From assembly GCF_001269905.1 (NCBI RefSeq), contig NZ_LHVK01000008.1:392526-456525 (forward strand): a stretch of DNA of 64,000 nt, given 5' to 3'. Under the pieces are notes generated by a model that saw nothing but the letters and a program-made list of their open reading frames with translations, did not search any database and had not been told where the DNA came from. This DNA is from Pseudomonas corrugata. Lineage in GTDB: Bacteria; Pseudomonadota; Gammaproteobacteria; Pseudomonadales; Pseudomonadaceae. The position numbers and the translations under genes were made by a program. Numbering within the stretch: position 1 is the first letter of the stretch; the number at the start of each line of letters is the position of its first letter. Positions 19,192 through 30,367 of this stretch are shown here, one piece after another.

Positions 19192-19256
19192 GATGTATTA
19201 GGCGACAAAAGGACCTGTTACAAGATTAGGCATTATCCGGCAGGCCAGATATGAAA

Positions 19257-19289
19257 ATCCCACAGCCGCTGGCACAGCGTCTGTGGGAT
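19257..19289. other. Hairpin after metG
   Basis: ATCCCACAG/CTGTGGGAT, a nine-base perfect stem with a 15-base loop, lies just past the metG stop codon. It has no T run, so its role as terminator is uncertain. Confidence 0.4.
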
Positions 19290-19309
19290 CGGTACGGCGC
19301 GCAGTCGTC

Positions 19310-21355
19310 TTATTTGATCCGCTGACCCGGCTTGGCGCCGCTGTCGGGGCTCAGCAGATAGATTTCCTCTCCGCCTGGGCCCGCCGCCATCACCATGCCT
19401 TCAGAGATGCCGAAGCGCATCTTGCGAGGCTTGAGGTTGGCGATCATCATCGTCAACCGGCCTTCGAGCTTGGCCGGGTCCGGGTAGGCGCTCTTGATGC
19501 CGGAGAACACGTTGCGTTGCTCATCACCGATGTCCAGGGTCAGGCGCAGCAGCTTGTCGGCGCCCTCGACGGCCTCGGCCTTGACGATCAGCGCTACGCG
19601 CAGGTCAACGGCGGCAAACGCGTCGAACTCGATTTCTGGCGACAGCGGGTCCTTGACCAGTTCGCCGTTGCCGGTTGCAGCGCCGGTGTCGGTCTGGCTG
19701 GCAGCCAGGTCTTCCTTGGAGGCGTCGGTCATGGCTTGCACCTTGGCGGCATCGATGCGGGTCATCAGTGGCTTGAACTCGTTCAACTGATGGTTGCTCA
19801 ACAGGGTCTGGTGATCGTTCCAGGTCAGCGGCGCGACGTTCAGGAACGCCTCGGCATCGGCGGCCAGCAGCGGCAGCACCGGCTTGAGGAAAATCACCAG
19901 TTGGCGGAACAGGTTGACGCCCAGTGCGCAGATCGCCTGGACCTCGTCCTGCTTGCCTTCCTGTTTGTTCAGCGACCACGGCGCCTTATCGGCGATCCAG
20001 GCATTGGCACGGTCGGCCAGGGCCATGGTCTCGCGCATGGCACGAGCAAAGTCGCGGGACTCGTAGGCTTCGGCGATGCTTGGTGCTGCGGCCAGGAACG
20101 CGTCGGTCAGTTCCGGTGCCGCATTACCCGCTACCAGCACACCGGCGTTGCCCTTGTGGATAAAGCCGGCACAACGGCTGGCAATGTTGACGACCTTGCC
20201 CACCAGGTCCGAGTTGACCTTCTGCACGAAGTCCTCGAGGTTCAGGTCCAGGTCGTCGACGCCACGGCCAAGCTTGGCCGCGTAGTAGTAGCGCAGGTAT
20301 TCCGGCGACAGGTGATCAAGGTAGGTGCGGGCCTTGATGAATGTGCCGCGGGACTTGGACATTTTCTGACCGTTGACGGTCAGGTAGCCGTGGACATTGA
20401 TGCCGGTCGGCTTGCGGAAGCCGGCACCTTCGAGCATTGCGGGCCAGAACAGGGCGTGGAAGTTGACGATGTCCTTGCCAATGAAGTGGTACAGCTCGGC
20501 GGTGGAGTCCTTGCCCCAGAACGCGTCGAAGTCCAGTTCCGGCGTGCGGTTGCAGAGGTTCTTGAAGCTGGCCATGTAACCGATGGGCGCGTCCAGCCAG
20601 ACGTAGAAGTATTTGCCCGGCTCGTCGGGGATCTCGAAGCCGAAATACGGCGCATCGCGGGAGATGTCCCACTGCTGCAGGCCAGCGTCGAGCCATTCGG
20701 CGATCTTGTTGGCGACGGCGTCCTGCAAGGTGCCGCTGCGGGTCCAGGTCTGCAGCATCTGCTGGAAGTCCGGCAGCTTGAAGAAGAAGTGCTGGGAGTC
20801 CTTGAGCACCGGGGTAGCGCCGGAGATCGCCGATTTCGGGTCCTTCAGATCGGTGGGTGCGTAGGTCGCGCCGCATTTTTCGCAGTTGTCGCCGTACTGG
20901 TCCTCGGTGCCGCATTTCGGGCAGGTGCCCTTGATGAAACGGTCGGCGAGGAACATTTTCTTTTCGGGGTCGAAATACTGGGTGATCGAACGGGTGGCAA
21001 TGTGCCCGGCGTCACGCAGCTTCAGGTAGATCTGGCTCGACAGCTCACGGTTTTCTTCGGCGTGAGTGGAGTGGAAATTGTCGAAGTCCACCAGGAATTC
21101 GGCAAAGTCGGCGCTGTGTTCGGCCTGGACGTTGGCGATCAGTTGCTCCGGGGTGATGCCTTCCTTTTCCGCGCGCAACATGATGGCCGAACCGTGGGCG
21201 TCGTCGGCGCAGACATAAATGCATTGGTTGCCGCGATGTTTCTGGAAGCGCACCCACATATCGGTCTGGATGTACTCCAGCATATGGCCGAGGTGAATCG
21301 AACCATTGGCGTAGGGCAGGGCGCTGGTGACGAGGATCTTGCGTGGCTCGGACAT
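19310..21355 (-). CDS. metG: Methionyl-tRNA synthetase
   Basis: A 681-residue class I aminoacyl-tRNA synthetase. The HIGH-type motif is in SIHLGHM near residues 19-25, a zinc site CPKCG...CEKCG lies near residues 145-161, and KMSKS is near residue 333. The last 110 residues form the Trbp111-like tRNA-binding domain ([15 protein letters not shown]), the long dimeric form of the enzyme. The gene stands alone, divergent from apbC, as in other Pseudomonas. A very large open frame on the opposite strand is its shadow. Confidence 0.98.
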   Translation of the reverse strand: MSEPRKILVTSALPYANGSIHLGHMLEYIQTDMWVRFQKHRGNQCIYVCADDAHGSAIMLRAEKEGITPEQLIANVQAEHSADFAEFLVDFDNFHSTHAEENRELSSQIYLKLRDAGHIATRSITQYFDPEKKMFLADRFIKGTCPKCGTEDQYGDNCEKCGATYAPTDLKDPKSAISGATPVLKDSQHFFFKLPDFQQMLQTWTRSGTLQDAVANKIAEWLDAGLQQWDISRDAPYFGFEIPDEPGKYFYVWLDAPIGYMASFKNLCNRTPELDFDAFWGKDSTAELYHFIGKDIVNFHALFWPAMLEGAGFRKPTGINVHGYLTVNGQKMSKSRGTFIKARTYLDHLSPEYLRYYYAAKLGRGVDDLDLNLEDFVQKVNSDLVGKVVNIASRCAGFIHKGNAGVLVAGNAAPELTDAFLAAAPSIAEAYESRDFARAMRETMALADRANAWIADKAPWSLNKQEGKQDEVQAICALGVNLFRQLVIFLKPVLPLLAADAEAFLNVAPLTWNDHQTLLSNHQLNEFKPLMTRIDAAKVQAMTDASKEDLAASQTDTGAATGNGELVKDPLSPEIEFDAFAAVDLRVALIVKAEAVEGADKLLRLTLDIGDEQRNVFSGIKSAYPDPAKLEGRLTMMIANLKPRKMRFGISEGMVMAAGPGGEEIYLLSPDSGAKPGQRIK

Positions 21356-21673
21356 GGGGCTCGGCTACTTGATGAAACGGAGGTCGGCCACTATAAAGCG
21401 GCGGCGGCTTTTTTTCATCCTTCGGGCCGGTTTCGGGGTGGCTAAAGTGTGAACTGTGGCGAGGGGATTTATCCCCGCCGGGGTGCGAAGCGCCCCCAAG
21501 TCAGTCGACTCGAATGGGCAGGCACACCGGGTTGGCAGATTCAAGGGGCTGCTTCGCACCCCAGCGGGGCGGTGCGACGTTTCGCTAAATCCCTCACCAC
21601 AAAAGTATTCACAAATCGGTAATCGGGTCTAGGATAGCGACCTGTTTTTCCAGTCCTGCTATCGGAGTTGCCC
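21356..21673. other. 318-bp intergenic region between metG and apbC
   Basis: Most of it is the large REP-like palindromic element at 21455-21601. The remaining parts hold the two divergent promoters. No small gene could be supported. Confidence 0.6.
21455..21601. repeat. REPIN-like element of the GTGGCGAGGGG family
   Basis: Outer arms TGTGGCGAGGGGATTTA and TAAATCCCTCACCACA face each other around inner arms GGGGTGCGAAGC and GCTTCGCACCCC. The whole 147-base unit could fold into one long hairpin. Confidence 0.7.
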
Positions 21674-22768
21674 ATGAGCGCCGTCAATCGCGCAACGGTG
21701 GAAGCCGTCCTTCGCCAATACACCGACCCCTACCTGAACCAGGACCCGGTCAGCGCCGGATGCGTGCGCGGTATCGACATCCAGGGTGATCGTGTCAGTG
21801 TCCAGCTGGAAATCGGCTACGCTGCCGATCTGTTCAAGAGCGGTTGGGCGCAGATGCTGCAAATGGCTATCGAGGCCCTGGACGGTGTGAGCACCGCCAA
21901 GGTCGATGTCACCAGCGTGATCGTCCCCCACAAGGCCCAGGCGCAGGTGCCGGGGTTGGCGAACGTCAAGAATGTGATTGCCGTGGCCTCGGGCAAGGGC
22001 GGCGTGGGCAAGTCCACCACCGCCGCCAACCTGGCCCTGGCCCTGGCCCGTGAAGGGGCCAAGGTCGGGATGCTCGATGCGGACATCTACGGTCCGAGCC
22101 AGGGCATCATGTTTGGCATTGCCGAAGGCACCCGGCCGCAGGTCAAGGACCAGAAATGGTTCGTGCCGATCCAGTCCCATGGCGTGGAGGTCATGTCCAT
22201 GGCCTTCCTGACCGACGACAACACGCCGATGGTCTGGCGCGGGCCGATGGTGTCCGGCGCCTTGCTGCAACTGGTGACGCAAACCGCCTGGGGCGACCTG
22301 GATTACCTGGTGATCGACATGCCGCCCGGCACTGGGGATATCCAACTGACCCTGGCGCAGAAAGTCCCGGTGGCCGGCGCAGTGATCGTCACCACTCCCC
22401 AGGACCTGGCCCTGCTGGATGCTCGCAAGGGTGTGGAGATGTTCCGCAAGGTGAACATCCCGGTGTTGGGCGTGGTGGAAAACATGGCGGTACACATCTG
22501 TTCGAACTGTGGGCACGCTGAACATCTGTTCGGCGAAGGCGGCGGGGAGAAGCTGGCGACTCAGTACGGCGTCGAATTGCTGGCTTCGCTTCCGTTGTCG
22601 ATGCTGATCCGCGAGCAGGCCGACGACGGCAAGCCGACGGTGATCGCCGAGCCGGACAGCCAGATCGCCATGGTCTATCAGGAATTGGCCCGTCATGTGG
22701 GCGCACGGATCGTGTTGCAGGAGGCCGCTGCACCGGCGATGCCGAACATCACTGTCAGCGACGATTGA
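21674..22768 (+). CDS. apbC: Iron-sulphur cluster carrier ApbC/Mrp
   Basis: A 364-residue Mrp/NBP35-family P-loop ATPase that carries [4Fe-4S] clusters in the cytosol. An N-terminal DUF59 (MIP18-like) domain covers residues 1-85, the deviant Walker A GKGGVGKS is at 107-114, and the cluster-binding CSNC lies near 276-279. I prefer the ATG at 21674, which has CGGAG six bases upstream, over the TTG at 21668. It is divergent from metG, the usual Pseudomonas arrangement. Confidence 0.95.
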   Translation: MSAVNRATVEAVLRQYTDPYLNQDPVSAGCVRGIDIQGDRVSVQLEIGYAADLFKSGWAQMLQMAIEALDGVSTAKVDVTSVIVPHKAQAQVPGLANVKNVIAVASGKGGVGKSTTAANLALALAREGAKVGMLDADIYGPSQGIMFGIAEGTRPQVKDQKWFVPIQSHGVEVMSMAFLTDDNTPMVWRGPMVSGALLQLVTQTAWGDLDYLVIDMPPGTGDIQLTLAQKVPVAGAVIVTTPQDLALLDARKGVEMFRKVNIPVLGVVENMAVHICSNCGHAEHLFGEGGGEKLATQYGVELLASLPLSMLIREQADDGKPTVIAEPDSQIAMVYQELARHVGARIVLQEAAAPAMPNITVSDD

Positions 22769-22783
22769 CAATAGGCGAGCCGG

Positions 22784-22811
22784 TGTGGGAGCGAGCAAGC
22801 CCGCTCCCACA
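22784..22811. repeat. REP-like hairpin
   Basis: TGTGGGAGCG/CGCTCCCACA with a short loop, a compact variant REP between the converging apbC and SDR genes. It may also help terminate both transcripts. Confidence 0.6.
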
Positions 22812-22829
22812 CTGGTTTTTGTGGCGGTA

Positions 22830-23588
22830 TTACATCCGCAACCCGCCATCCATCTCCAGGATTCGTCCGGTGTAGTAGTCGTTTTCGAAGATATAGGCCG
22901 CTGAATGAGCGATTTCTTCGGGCCGGCCCATACGCTTGAGGGGAATCCCGGACGTCATTCTTTCCAGGGCCTCGGGTTTCATGCTTTGGGTCATCTCGGT
23001 TTCGATAAAGCCCGGTGCGATGCCGGCTACACGAATGCCGTAGCGCGCCAGTTCCTTGGCCCAGGTCACGGTGGCGGCTGCCACACCGGCCTTGGCGGCC
23101 GAGTAGTTGGTCTGGCCGATGTTGCCGGCCCGGGAGATCGACGAGATATTGATGATGGCGCCGCTGTTCTTCAGTTCGACCATTTTCGCCGCCACTTCAC
23201 GGGTGCACAGGAATACACCGGTGAGGTTGACGTCGATCACGGCCTGCCACTGGGCCAGGCTCATCTTGGTCATTTCGCCGTCCTTGACCTTGAGCAGCAG
23301 GCCGTCACGCAGGATCCCGGCGTTGTTGATCAACCCGTGGATCGCACCGAAATCCTCGGCGACCCGGGCGACCATGTCGCTCACTTGCTCTTCATTGGCC
23401 ACGTTGCACAGGTAGGCCCGGGCTTCGACGCCCTTGGCCACGCAGGCGGCAACGGCCTGGTCGAGTTTCTCCTGGTTGAGGTCCACCAGGGCGAGCTTCG
23501 CGCCCTTGCCGGCGAAATACTCTGCCATGGAGCGGCCCAGACCCTGGCAACCGCCGGTGATAATGATTACTTTGTCAGTGAGTTGCAT
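22830..23588 (-). CDS. SDR-family oxidoreductase (FabG-like)
   Basis: A 252-residue short-chain dehydrogenase/reductase. The nucleotide-binding TGGCQGLG is at 11-18, NNAG near 88, the catalytic Ser in INISSIS and the YxxxK in YSAAK near residue 164. PGFIETEMT and the C-terminal LEMDGG are typical of FabG-like 3-oxoacyl-ACP reductases. The true substrate is unknown, as the gene is not in a fatty-acid cluster. It is divergent from the HugZ-family gene. Confidence 0.92.
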   Translation of the reverse strand: MQLTDKVIIITGGCQGLGRSMAEYFAGKGAKLALVDLNQEKLDQAVAACVAKGVEARAYLCNVANEEQVSDMVARVAEDFGAIHGLINNAGILRDGLLLKVKDGEMTKMSLAQWQAVIDVNLTGVFLCTREVAAKMVELKNSGAIINISSISRAGNIGQTNYSAAKAGVAAATVTWAKELARYGIRVAGIAPGFIETEMTQSMKPEALERMTSGIPLKRMGRPEEIAHSAAYIFENDYYTGRILEMDGGLRM

Positions 23589-23644
23589 TCTTATGTCCAG
23601 GTGTCTGAGCGTTTTTAGACGAATTTTATCGAAGGAGTCATAAA

Positions 23645-24376
23645 TTGAGCGTTGACGCTGTCAAGCATGCCCGAGAATTACTGCTCAAGGAATACCGTGG
23701 AATGCTCTCCACCCATTCCAAATCCATGCCTGGATTCCCGTTCGGCTCTGTCGTGCCATATTGCCTGGACGAGCAGGGGCGGCCGTTGATCCTGATCAGC
23801 CGCATCGCCCAGCACACCCATAACCTGCAGAAGAACCCCAAATGTTCCCTGCTGGTGGGGGAGCGAGGCGCCGAAGACGTGCAAGCCGTGGGGCGCCTGA
23901 CCTACCTGGCCGAGGCGCGCAAACTTGAAGACAGCGCCGCCATCGACGCTGCGGCCGAGCGTTATTACCGCTACTTCCCGGAATCACAGAACTACCACAA
24001 GGCCCACGATTTCGATTTTTGGGTGCTCGATCCGGTGCGCCATCGTTACATCGGCGGTTTTGGCGCCATTCACTGGTTCGATCAGATCACCTTGGCCAAT
24101 CCCTTTGCCGGCAAAGCCGAGGCGAGCATGATCGAGCACATGAATGCGGATCACGCCAAGGCCATCGCCCATTACGTCGATCTGGCCGACTTGCCCAGGA
24201 CCGAAGCGGCGCAACTGGTGGGCATCGATAGCGAAGGCATGCACCTGCGCATTGGTCAGGGGTTGTATTGGCTGGCATTTCCGGCGCCCTGCAATACGCC
24301 GACACAAGTCCGTGAAGCCTTGGTTTATCTGGCCCACGCCGAAGAATGGCCGAAAAATGCCGAGGCCGACGCTTGA
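23645..24376 (+). CDS. HugZ-family protein (split-barrel haem-related, DUF2470)
   Basis: A 243-residue protein with an N-terminal pyridoxamine-phosphate-oxidase-like split barrel (about 10-150, [10 protein letters not shown] and PKCSLLVGE) and a C-terminal DUF2470 domain ([13 protein letters not shown]). Related HugZ proteins bind and degrade haem, but catalytic activity here is unproven. The start is a TTG at 23645 with GAAGGAG upstream; no ATG fits the family N-terminus. A copy of the 54-bp palindrome follows the gene. Confidence 0.88.
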   Translation: MSVDAVKHARELLLKEYRGMLSTHSKSMPGFPFGSVVPYCLDEQGRPLILISRIAQHTHNLQKNPKCSLLVGERGAEDVQAVGRLTYLAEARKLEDSAAIDAAAERYYRYFPESQNYHKAHDFDFWVLDPVRHRYIGGFGAIHWFDQITLANPFAGKAEASMIEHMNADHAKAIAHYVDLADLPRTEAAQLVGIDSEGMHLRIGQGLYWLAFPAPCNTPTQVREALVYLAHAEEWPKNAEADA

Positions 24377-24412
24377 ATTCACGAAAGGGCGACGTCATTT
24401 AGGTTTTCATAG

Positions 24413-24466
24413 CTAGTGGTCTGTGTGGCTAATTCGTGCACTCAAATCAACCGTACAGGCCACTAG
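24413..24466. repeat. 54-bp imperfect palindromic repeat
   Basis: Begins CTAGTGGTCTGTGTGGCT and ends ACCGTACAGGCCACTAG; the arms are reverse complements with a few mismatches. It matches the copy at 55649-55702 in length and in most bases. It lies between the HugZ-family gene and fxsA. Confidence 0.8.
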
Positions 24467-24493
24467 GCATTCTTGCGTTGAGGAAACCATTTG

Positions 24494-24970
24494 ATGCGCC
24501 CTTTTTTATTGCTCTTTCTGCTGTTCCCAGTGTTGGAGCTGTTCGTATTCGTCAAGGTCAGCGGTGCGATCGGGTTTTTCCCGGCCCTGTTGCTGGTCAT
24601 CCTCGGCTCGATGCTCGGCGTGTTCGTGCTGCGCATCGCCGGTCTCGCCACGGCCTTGCGTGCCCGTGAAAGCCTGAGCCGCGGCGAACTGCCTGCCCAG
24701 ACCATGCTCGAAGGCCTGATGCTGGCCCTGGGCGGCGGTCTGCTGATCCTGCCTGGTTTCATCAGCGATGTGTTGGGCCTGATCATGTTGCTGCCTTTCC
24801 CCCGTCGGTTGCTGGCCAACAAGATGCGCCAGCGTGCCGAAGAACAGGCGATGCGCCAGCGGGCTTTCGCCGACGACCTGCAGCCCCGCGGTGGTCCGGC
24901 GCCGCGAGAGCCCCTGGGCCGCGAACCTGATGTGATCGAAGGCGAATTCGAACACCGCGATTCCAAGTAG
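24494..24970 (+). CDS. fxsA: FxsA family membrane protein
   Basis: A 158-residue inner-membrane protein with two to three hydrophobic helices in the first 115 residues (FLLLFLLFPVLELFVFV, GFFPALLLVILGSMLGVFVL, LALGGGLLILPGFISDVLGLIM) and a charged cytoplasmic tail. FxsA in E. coli suppresses F exclusion of phage T7; its normal job is unclear. The ATG at 24494 is chosen over the adjacent TTG because of the GAGGAAA upstream. It precedes groESL, an order also known in P. aeruginosa. Confidence 0.92.
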   Translation: MRPFLLLFLLFPVLELFVFVKVSGAIGFFPALLLVILGSMLGVFVLRIAGLATALRARESLSRGELPAQTMLEGLMLALGGGLLILPGFISDVLGLIMLLPFPRRLLANKMRQRAEEQAMRQRAFADDLQPRGGPAPREPLGREPDVIEGEFEHRDSK

Positions 24971-24980
24971 AACCCAGCGC

Positions 24981-25000
24981 ACGGCACCTTCGGGTGCCGT
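24981..25000 (+). terminator. Probable fxsA terminator hairpin
   Basis: ACGGCACC-TTCG-GGTGCCGT, a perfect eight-base stem with a stable tetraloop, 10 bases after the fxsA stop. The following sequence has only a weak T run. Confidence 0.55.
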
Positions 25001-25043
25001 GTTCGTCTTCGGCTCGATGAAGAAAATTTTTTCGATCCAGCCC

Positions 25044-25070
25044 TTGTAATCCCCTTGTACGCCCTTATGT
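25044..25070 (+). promoter_or_regulatory. Sigma-32 type promoter of groESL
   Basis: CTTGTA, 13 bases, then CCCTTATG resemble the heat-shock consensus CTTGAA-N13-CCCCAT. It lies about 145 bases before the groES start. No CIRCE element was seen, which is normal for Pseudomonas. Confidence 0.55.
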
Positions 25071-25213
25071 ATCGGTCACCGCAAGGTTTCCGGTGGCAAC
25101 ACCGGACAGACTTCCGCGGTTCGACTGACGAACCGCACCCGGCTATGCCGGCTTTTGTTAAACCCGCCGGGATTACACCGGCCGATGAAAACCAAAATTA
25201 GGAGAGATCGACA

Positions 25214-25507
25214 ATGAAGCTTCGTCCTCTGCATGACCGCGTCGTCATCCGTCGCAGCGAAGAAGAGAAGAAATCCCTTGGCGGTATTGTCCTGCCAGGT
25301 TCGGCTGCCGAGAAAGCCAACCACGGTGAAGTTCTCGCTGTAGGTACCGGCCGTGTGCTGGACAACGGTGAAGTGCGTGCGCTGGCCGTGAAAGTGGGTG
25401 ACAAGGTCGTGTTCGGCCCTTACTCCGGCAGCAACACAGTAAAAGTCGACGGCGAAGAACTGCTGGTAATGGGCGAGAGCGAAATCCTCGCTGTCCTCGA
25501 AGGCTGA
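25214..25507 (+). CDS. groES: Co-chaperonin GroES
   Basis: A 97-residue heptameric lid of the GroEL chamber. It has the [13 protein letters not shown] start, the mobile loop [11 protein letters not shown] at about 22-32, and the roof region. The ATG has AGGAGA upstream. It is the first gene of the groES-groEL operon, 49 bases before groEL, behind a sigma-32-like promoter. Confidence 0.99.
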   Translation: MKLRPLHDRVVIRRSEEEKKSLGGIVLPGSAAEKANHGEVLAVGTGRVLDNGEVRALAVKVGDKVVFGPYSGSNTVKVDGEELLVMGESEILAVLEG

Positions 25508-25544
25508 TTTCCCGCTCATCTTCCCGCTACTACACAGTATTTAA

Positions 25545-27200
<1,656 letters not shown>

Positions 27201-27222
27201 GCCAGCCTTACCCCCTGCACTG

Positions 27223-27260
27223 AAAAACCCCGCCTGCGAAAGCAGGCGGGGTTTTTTATT
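27223..27260 (+). terminator. groESL terminator
   Basis: AAAACCCCGCCTGC/GCAGGCGGGGTTTTTT, a long GC-rich stem with a T run, 22 bases after the groEL stop. Confidence 0.92.
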
Positions 27261-27299
27261 GGCTGGCGTTGGAAGTACTTTCGCTATTCAGCCAATTTC

Positions 27300-27391
27300 T
27301 GTGGGCGCCGAGTTTGCTCGTGATAGCGGTGGATCCGTTTGCAATGATGTCGGATATCCCGCTGTCATCGCGAGCAAGCTTGGCTCCCACA
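27300..27391. repeat. Divergent REPIN
   Basis: Degenerate inverted REP units (TGTGGGCGCCGAGTTTGCTC and GAGCAAGCTTGGCTCCCACA) about 50 bases apart, between groEL and the converging PAP2 gene. Confidence 0.7.
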
Positions 27392-27410
27392 GGTTTCAGT
27401 CGGATGCTGC

Positions 27411-28154
27411 TCAGGCATTGACCGGTTGTGCTTCGGCCAGGGGCTCTGCCCTCGTGGCCGGCCGGTAGAGGACGAAGTAATAACACCCCAGGCTAATCAG
27501 CCAGCAGAACACCGCTGTCCACACGTTGTGCGAGAAGAAGTGTGCCCCTTGCATCATCCGGCCCACAGAGAACACCGTTCCGAGGGTGAAGGCAAATATG
27601 AAGGCTCGTCGGGCCAGGCGTGGTCTGCGATCACGCAATACGAAGAACAGCGCAAACAGTGTAAATCCGGTGGCGGCATGCCCCCCCGGCCAGCACCTGC
27701 CCGGTTTGTTGGTGTCTGGACGCGGGCTCAGCAGTTCACTGTAGGTTTCCTTGCCACCGAACTCCTTCAGGCTCCAGGGGCATTGAACCGCGGTCACCGC
27801 TTTCATCGGAGTGACGAAGGATGTCGCCAGCGCCAGGGAGAGCACCAGGCAGCCCAACTCACGTTTGAAGGGTTTAAGCCGGCTGATGAAAAAAGCGCCT
27901 ATGAAGCCGAAGATGGAACACACCGAGAAGGCGATGACCACTTGTTTCGCCCGGTCATGGAGGATGTCCTCCAGGAAAAAACTGTGTCGCCCTATAAAAT
28001 TGCCAGCGGTCGGGTCATAGAACAGCTGGGCAAGGTTCATGTCCAGGTCGGTCCATTCCAGCAAGATCAGAATGATCGACGTAACGACGGGAATGCCCAG
28101 GCATAGCCAGAAATTCAGCGGGCGAGGGGAAGAGCGTGGAACGCTTGACGGCAT
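27411..28154 (-). CDS. PAP2-family phosphatase, membrane-bound
   Basis: A 247-residue protein with six predicted membrane helices. The phosphatase signature is atypical: the first motif has Cys for Arg (KAVTAVQCP), the second reads PGGHAATG, and the third reads GRMMQGAHFFSHN, with His in place of the usual Asp. The core catalytic histidines remain. Such enzymes act on lipid phosphates at the inner membrane, for example lipid A or undecaprenyl phosphates. It lies 53 bases after the LTA-synthase-like gene on the same strand, so the two probably form an operon. Confidence 0.88.
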   Translation of the reverse strand: MPSSVPRSSPRPLNFWLCLGIPVVTSIILILLEWTDLDMNLAQLFYDPTAGNFIGRHSFFLEDILHDRAKQVVIAFSVCSIFGFIGAFFISRLKPFKRELGCLVLSLALATSFVTPMKAVTAVQCPWSLKEFGGKETYSELLSPRPDTNKPGRCWPGGHAATGFTLFALFFVLRDRRPRLARRAFIFAFTLGTVFSVGRMMQGAHFFSHNVWTAVFCWLISLGCYYFVLYRPATRAEPLAEAQPVNA

Positions 28155-28207
28155 GACGGATCCTGCACAAAGAAAGCGCCCCAGGCCATCCTCCCGGGGC
28201 AGTTCGG

Positions 28208-30157
28208 TTAACGTTCGCTGACTTGCTCGGCACCCTCCATGGGTGCTCTCCAGCCAAGCAGCTGTTGCTTGAAGCCATAACTGGCGGTTTGGTAATACGT
28301 AATGGCGCGGCCGATCAAAGGATCGTCACTGGTTGCCCGGGACTCGCGGCTTTCGGTCAGTGCATCATCATGCCGACGCAGGCCCTGACGCGGGCTGAGG
28401 ATCGCCAGATCCTTGCCGTCGAACAAGCCCAGATGCTGGTAATTACCGACGACGACGCGGGGCGGTAACGGATTGTCCTGCAACAGGTTGCGACCGAAGA
28501 AGGTCGACCTGTAATCCAGATTCAGCAACCCGAGCAAGGTCGGAGCCAGGTCAATCTGACTGGCGAGTTGGGCGTTTTCCCGTGGCTCGATCAGCTTTGG
28601 CGCGTAAATGAACAGCGGAATCTGATAGTTACTGATGGGCAGGTCTTCCTTGCCGGCGCTGCCAGCGGTGTGGTCGGCCACGAAGACGAAAATCGTATTA
28701 TCGAACCACGGTTTCTGCCGTGCCTGTTCCAGGAACTGACCAATGGCATAGTCGGTGTACTTGACCGCCCCATCCCGACCGTTGCCGGATCTGATATCAA
28801 TCCGGTTATCCGGATAGGTGTATGGGCGATGATTGGAAGTCGTCATCAGTTGCAACAGAAACGGCCGTTGCCTGGCGTAGTTGGCATCGGCCAGTTTCAA
28901 CGTCTGTTTGTATAGATCCTCGTCGGCCATGCCCCAGGCGTTCTTGAAGTGGATTTCGGACTCCTCGACGCTGCTCTGATCAACGACACGATAACCGTTG
29001 CCGCTGAAAAAAGCGTTCATGTTGTCGAAGTAGCCGCGACCACCATAGACGAACACGCTGTCGTAGCCTATCGCGCTCAATTGCTGGCCCAGGCTGGAAA
29101 AGCCGCTTTCCCGGCCGATACGCTTGACGATCGAACGTCCCGGCGTCGGTGGAATGGCCAGGGTAATGGCCTCCAGGCCACGGTCGGTACGGGTACCGGT
29201 GGCGTAGAAGTTACTGAAATACAGACTTTGCTGGCGCAAGGCGTCGAGGTTGGGGGTCAGGTCGCGTTTGTCGCCATTGCTGCCCAGGTACTTGGCGCTG
29301 AGGCTTTCGATGGTCACCAGCACAATGTTCGGTTTGCGGAGGGTGCCGGGATTGTCGATCATCCGCCGGATGTCTTGTGGGTCTTCACCGATAAAACGTG
29401 CATTGGGCTCGTTCAGTTCGGCGCGAATCTGCTGGGCGACGGCCGTCGGCGCCAGGCTGCTGTAAAACTGTCCGTAGTCCAATTCGTTGTTACGGAACGC
29501 CGCGAAGAACTGGTACGGGCCGTTGCTCGCCAGCTCGTTTTGATAGGCGTTGCCACCCTGGGCGCGTGGCGCGTCCTGGCTGAGCAATTGCAGGCTCAGG
29601 CCAGCGAGGGCCATCAGGCCCAGGGCATTGACCAGACGCCCGCGCAAGGTTGGCAATGGGGCGTCCAGCGCGGCCTGGAACGGTTTGCGCAAGGCCAGGC
29701 TCAAACCCAACGCCAGTACGGCGAGCATCGTCAGCAAGGTGCCGATCGGGTAGGACTCCAGCACGTTGTTCAACACCTCATCGGAATAGACCAGGTAGTC
29801 GACGGCGATGAAGTTGAAGCGCACGCCGAACTCATCCCAGAACAGCCATTCGGCCACCGAGGTGAACAGCATGGCGAACAAACTGACCGTCAACAGTCCC
29901 TGAAGCAACCAGCGATGGCCGCGACGGCGCCACAAGGCCGCTGGGCAGAGCAATAGATACAGGCCCATCGGCAGGATTGCATAGGCGAGGAAGCCCAAGT
30001 CATACAATAGGCCGATGCCGAAGACCGAGATGGCGCCGCCACCGGATTCATCCAGGTGGGCCAGCAGCAAAACGGTACGGGTCAGAAGAAATACCACCAG
30101 CCAGGCGCCGGTGATCAGCAGCAAGAAGCGCATGGGCGCCATTTTCATAAAGTCCAT
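28208..30157 (-). CDS. LTA synthase family protein (sulfatase-like phosphotransferase)
   Basis: A 649-residue inner-membrane enzyme. Five N-terminal membrane helices (within about 10-195) precede a large periplasmic sulfatase-fold domain starting near residue 275 (NIVLVTIESLSAKYLG). The likely nucleophilic Thr is in GTRTDRGLEAI, and the later metal ligands are in FVADHTAGS. Homologues move glycerol-phosphate or phosphoethanolamine from phospholipids to envelope glycans, such as osmoregulated periplasmic glucans or lipid A. AAGGA precedes the ATG. A ColR-box-like site upstream (30234-30249) faces it. Confidence 0.9.
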   Translation of the reverse strand: MDFMKMAPMRFLLLITGAWLVVFLLTRTVLLLAHLDESGGGAISVFGIGLLYDLGFLAYAILPMGLYLLLCPAALWRRRGHRWLLQGLLTVSLFAMLFTSVAEWLFWDEFGVRFNFIAVDYLVYSDEVLNNVLESYPIGTLLTMLAVLALGLSLALRKPFQAALDAPLPTLRGRLVNALGLMALAGLSLQLLSQDAPRAQGGNAYQNELASNGPYQFFAAFRNNELDYGQFYSSLAPTAVAQQIRAELNEPNARFIGEDPQDIRRMIDNPGTLRKPNIVLVTIESLSAKYLGSNGDKRDLTPNLDALRQQSLYFSNFYATGTRTDRGLEAITLAIPPTPGRSIVKRIGRESGFSSLGQQLSAIGYDSVFVYGGRGYFDNMNAFFSGNGYRVVDQSSVEESEIHFKNAWGMADEDLYKQTLKLADANYARQRPFLLQLMTTSNHRPYTYPDNRIDIRSGNGRDGAVKYTDYAIGQFLEQARQKPWFDNTIFVFVADHTAGSAGKEDLPISNYQIPLFIYAPKLIEPRENAQLASQIDLAPTLLGLLNLDYRSTFFGRNLLQDNPLPPRVVVGNYQHLGLFDGKDLAILSPRQGLRRHDDALTESRESRATSDDPLIGRAITYYQTASYGFKQQLLGWRAPMEGAEQVSER

Positions 30158-30233
30158 TTACTACATTCCTTATATATCAATCCGATAGCGCGAAAGTATT
30201 ATCCCCGCACTGTAGTCAGTTTGTGAATCGATA

Positions 30234-30249
30234 GTGAAAAACGCATAAA
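30234..30249 (-). promoter_or_regulatory. Possible ColR box facing the LTA-synthase-like gene
   Basis: On the minus strand the sequence is TTTATGCGTTTTTCAC. The TTTTTCAC core is exact, but two of the outer positions of the recalled consensus YYNASNNYTTTTTCAC do not match. It lies about 77 bases before the gene start. Confidence 0.35.
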
Positions 30250-30367
30250 TAATGTTAGTGCTCGAACGCGTTGACACTTGATGTTTCCAGGCCACTGGCC
30301 CTGAGTCGTCATTGGCCGTAAGCTGCGCGGGCCAAGACGGCCGTTAACCGTATACGCAGAGGTGCCC

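Noticed and set aside
19283..21445. Open frame of 720 codons on the plus strand
   Set aside because: It is the antisense of metG, whose motifs are all present; the composition is that of a shadow.
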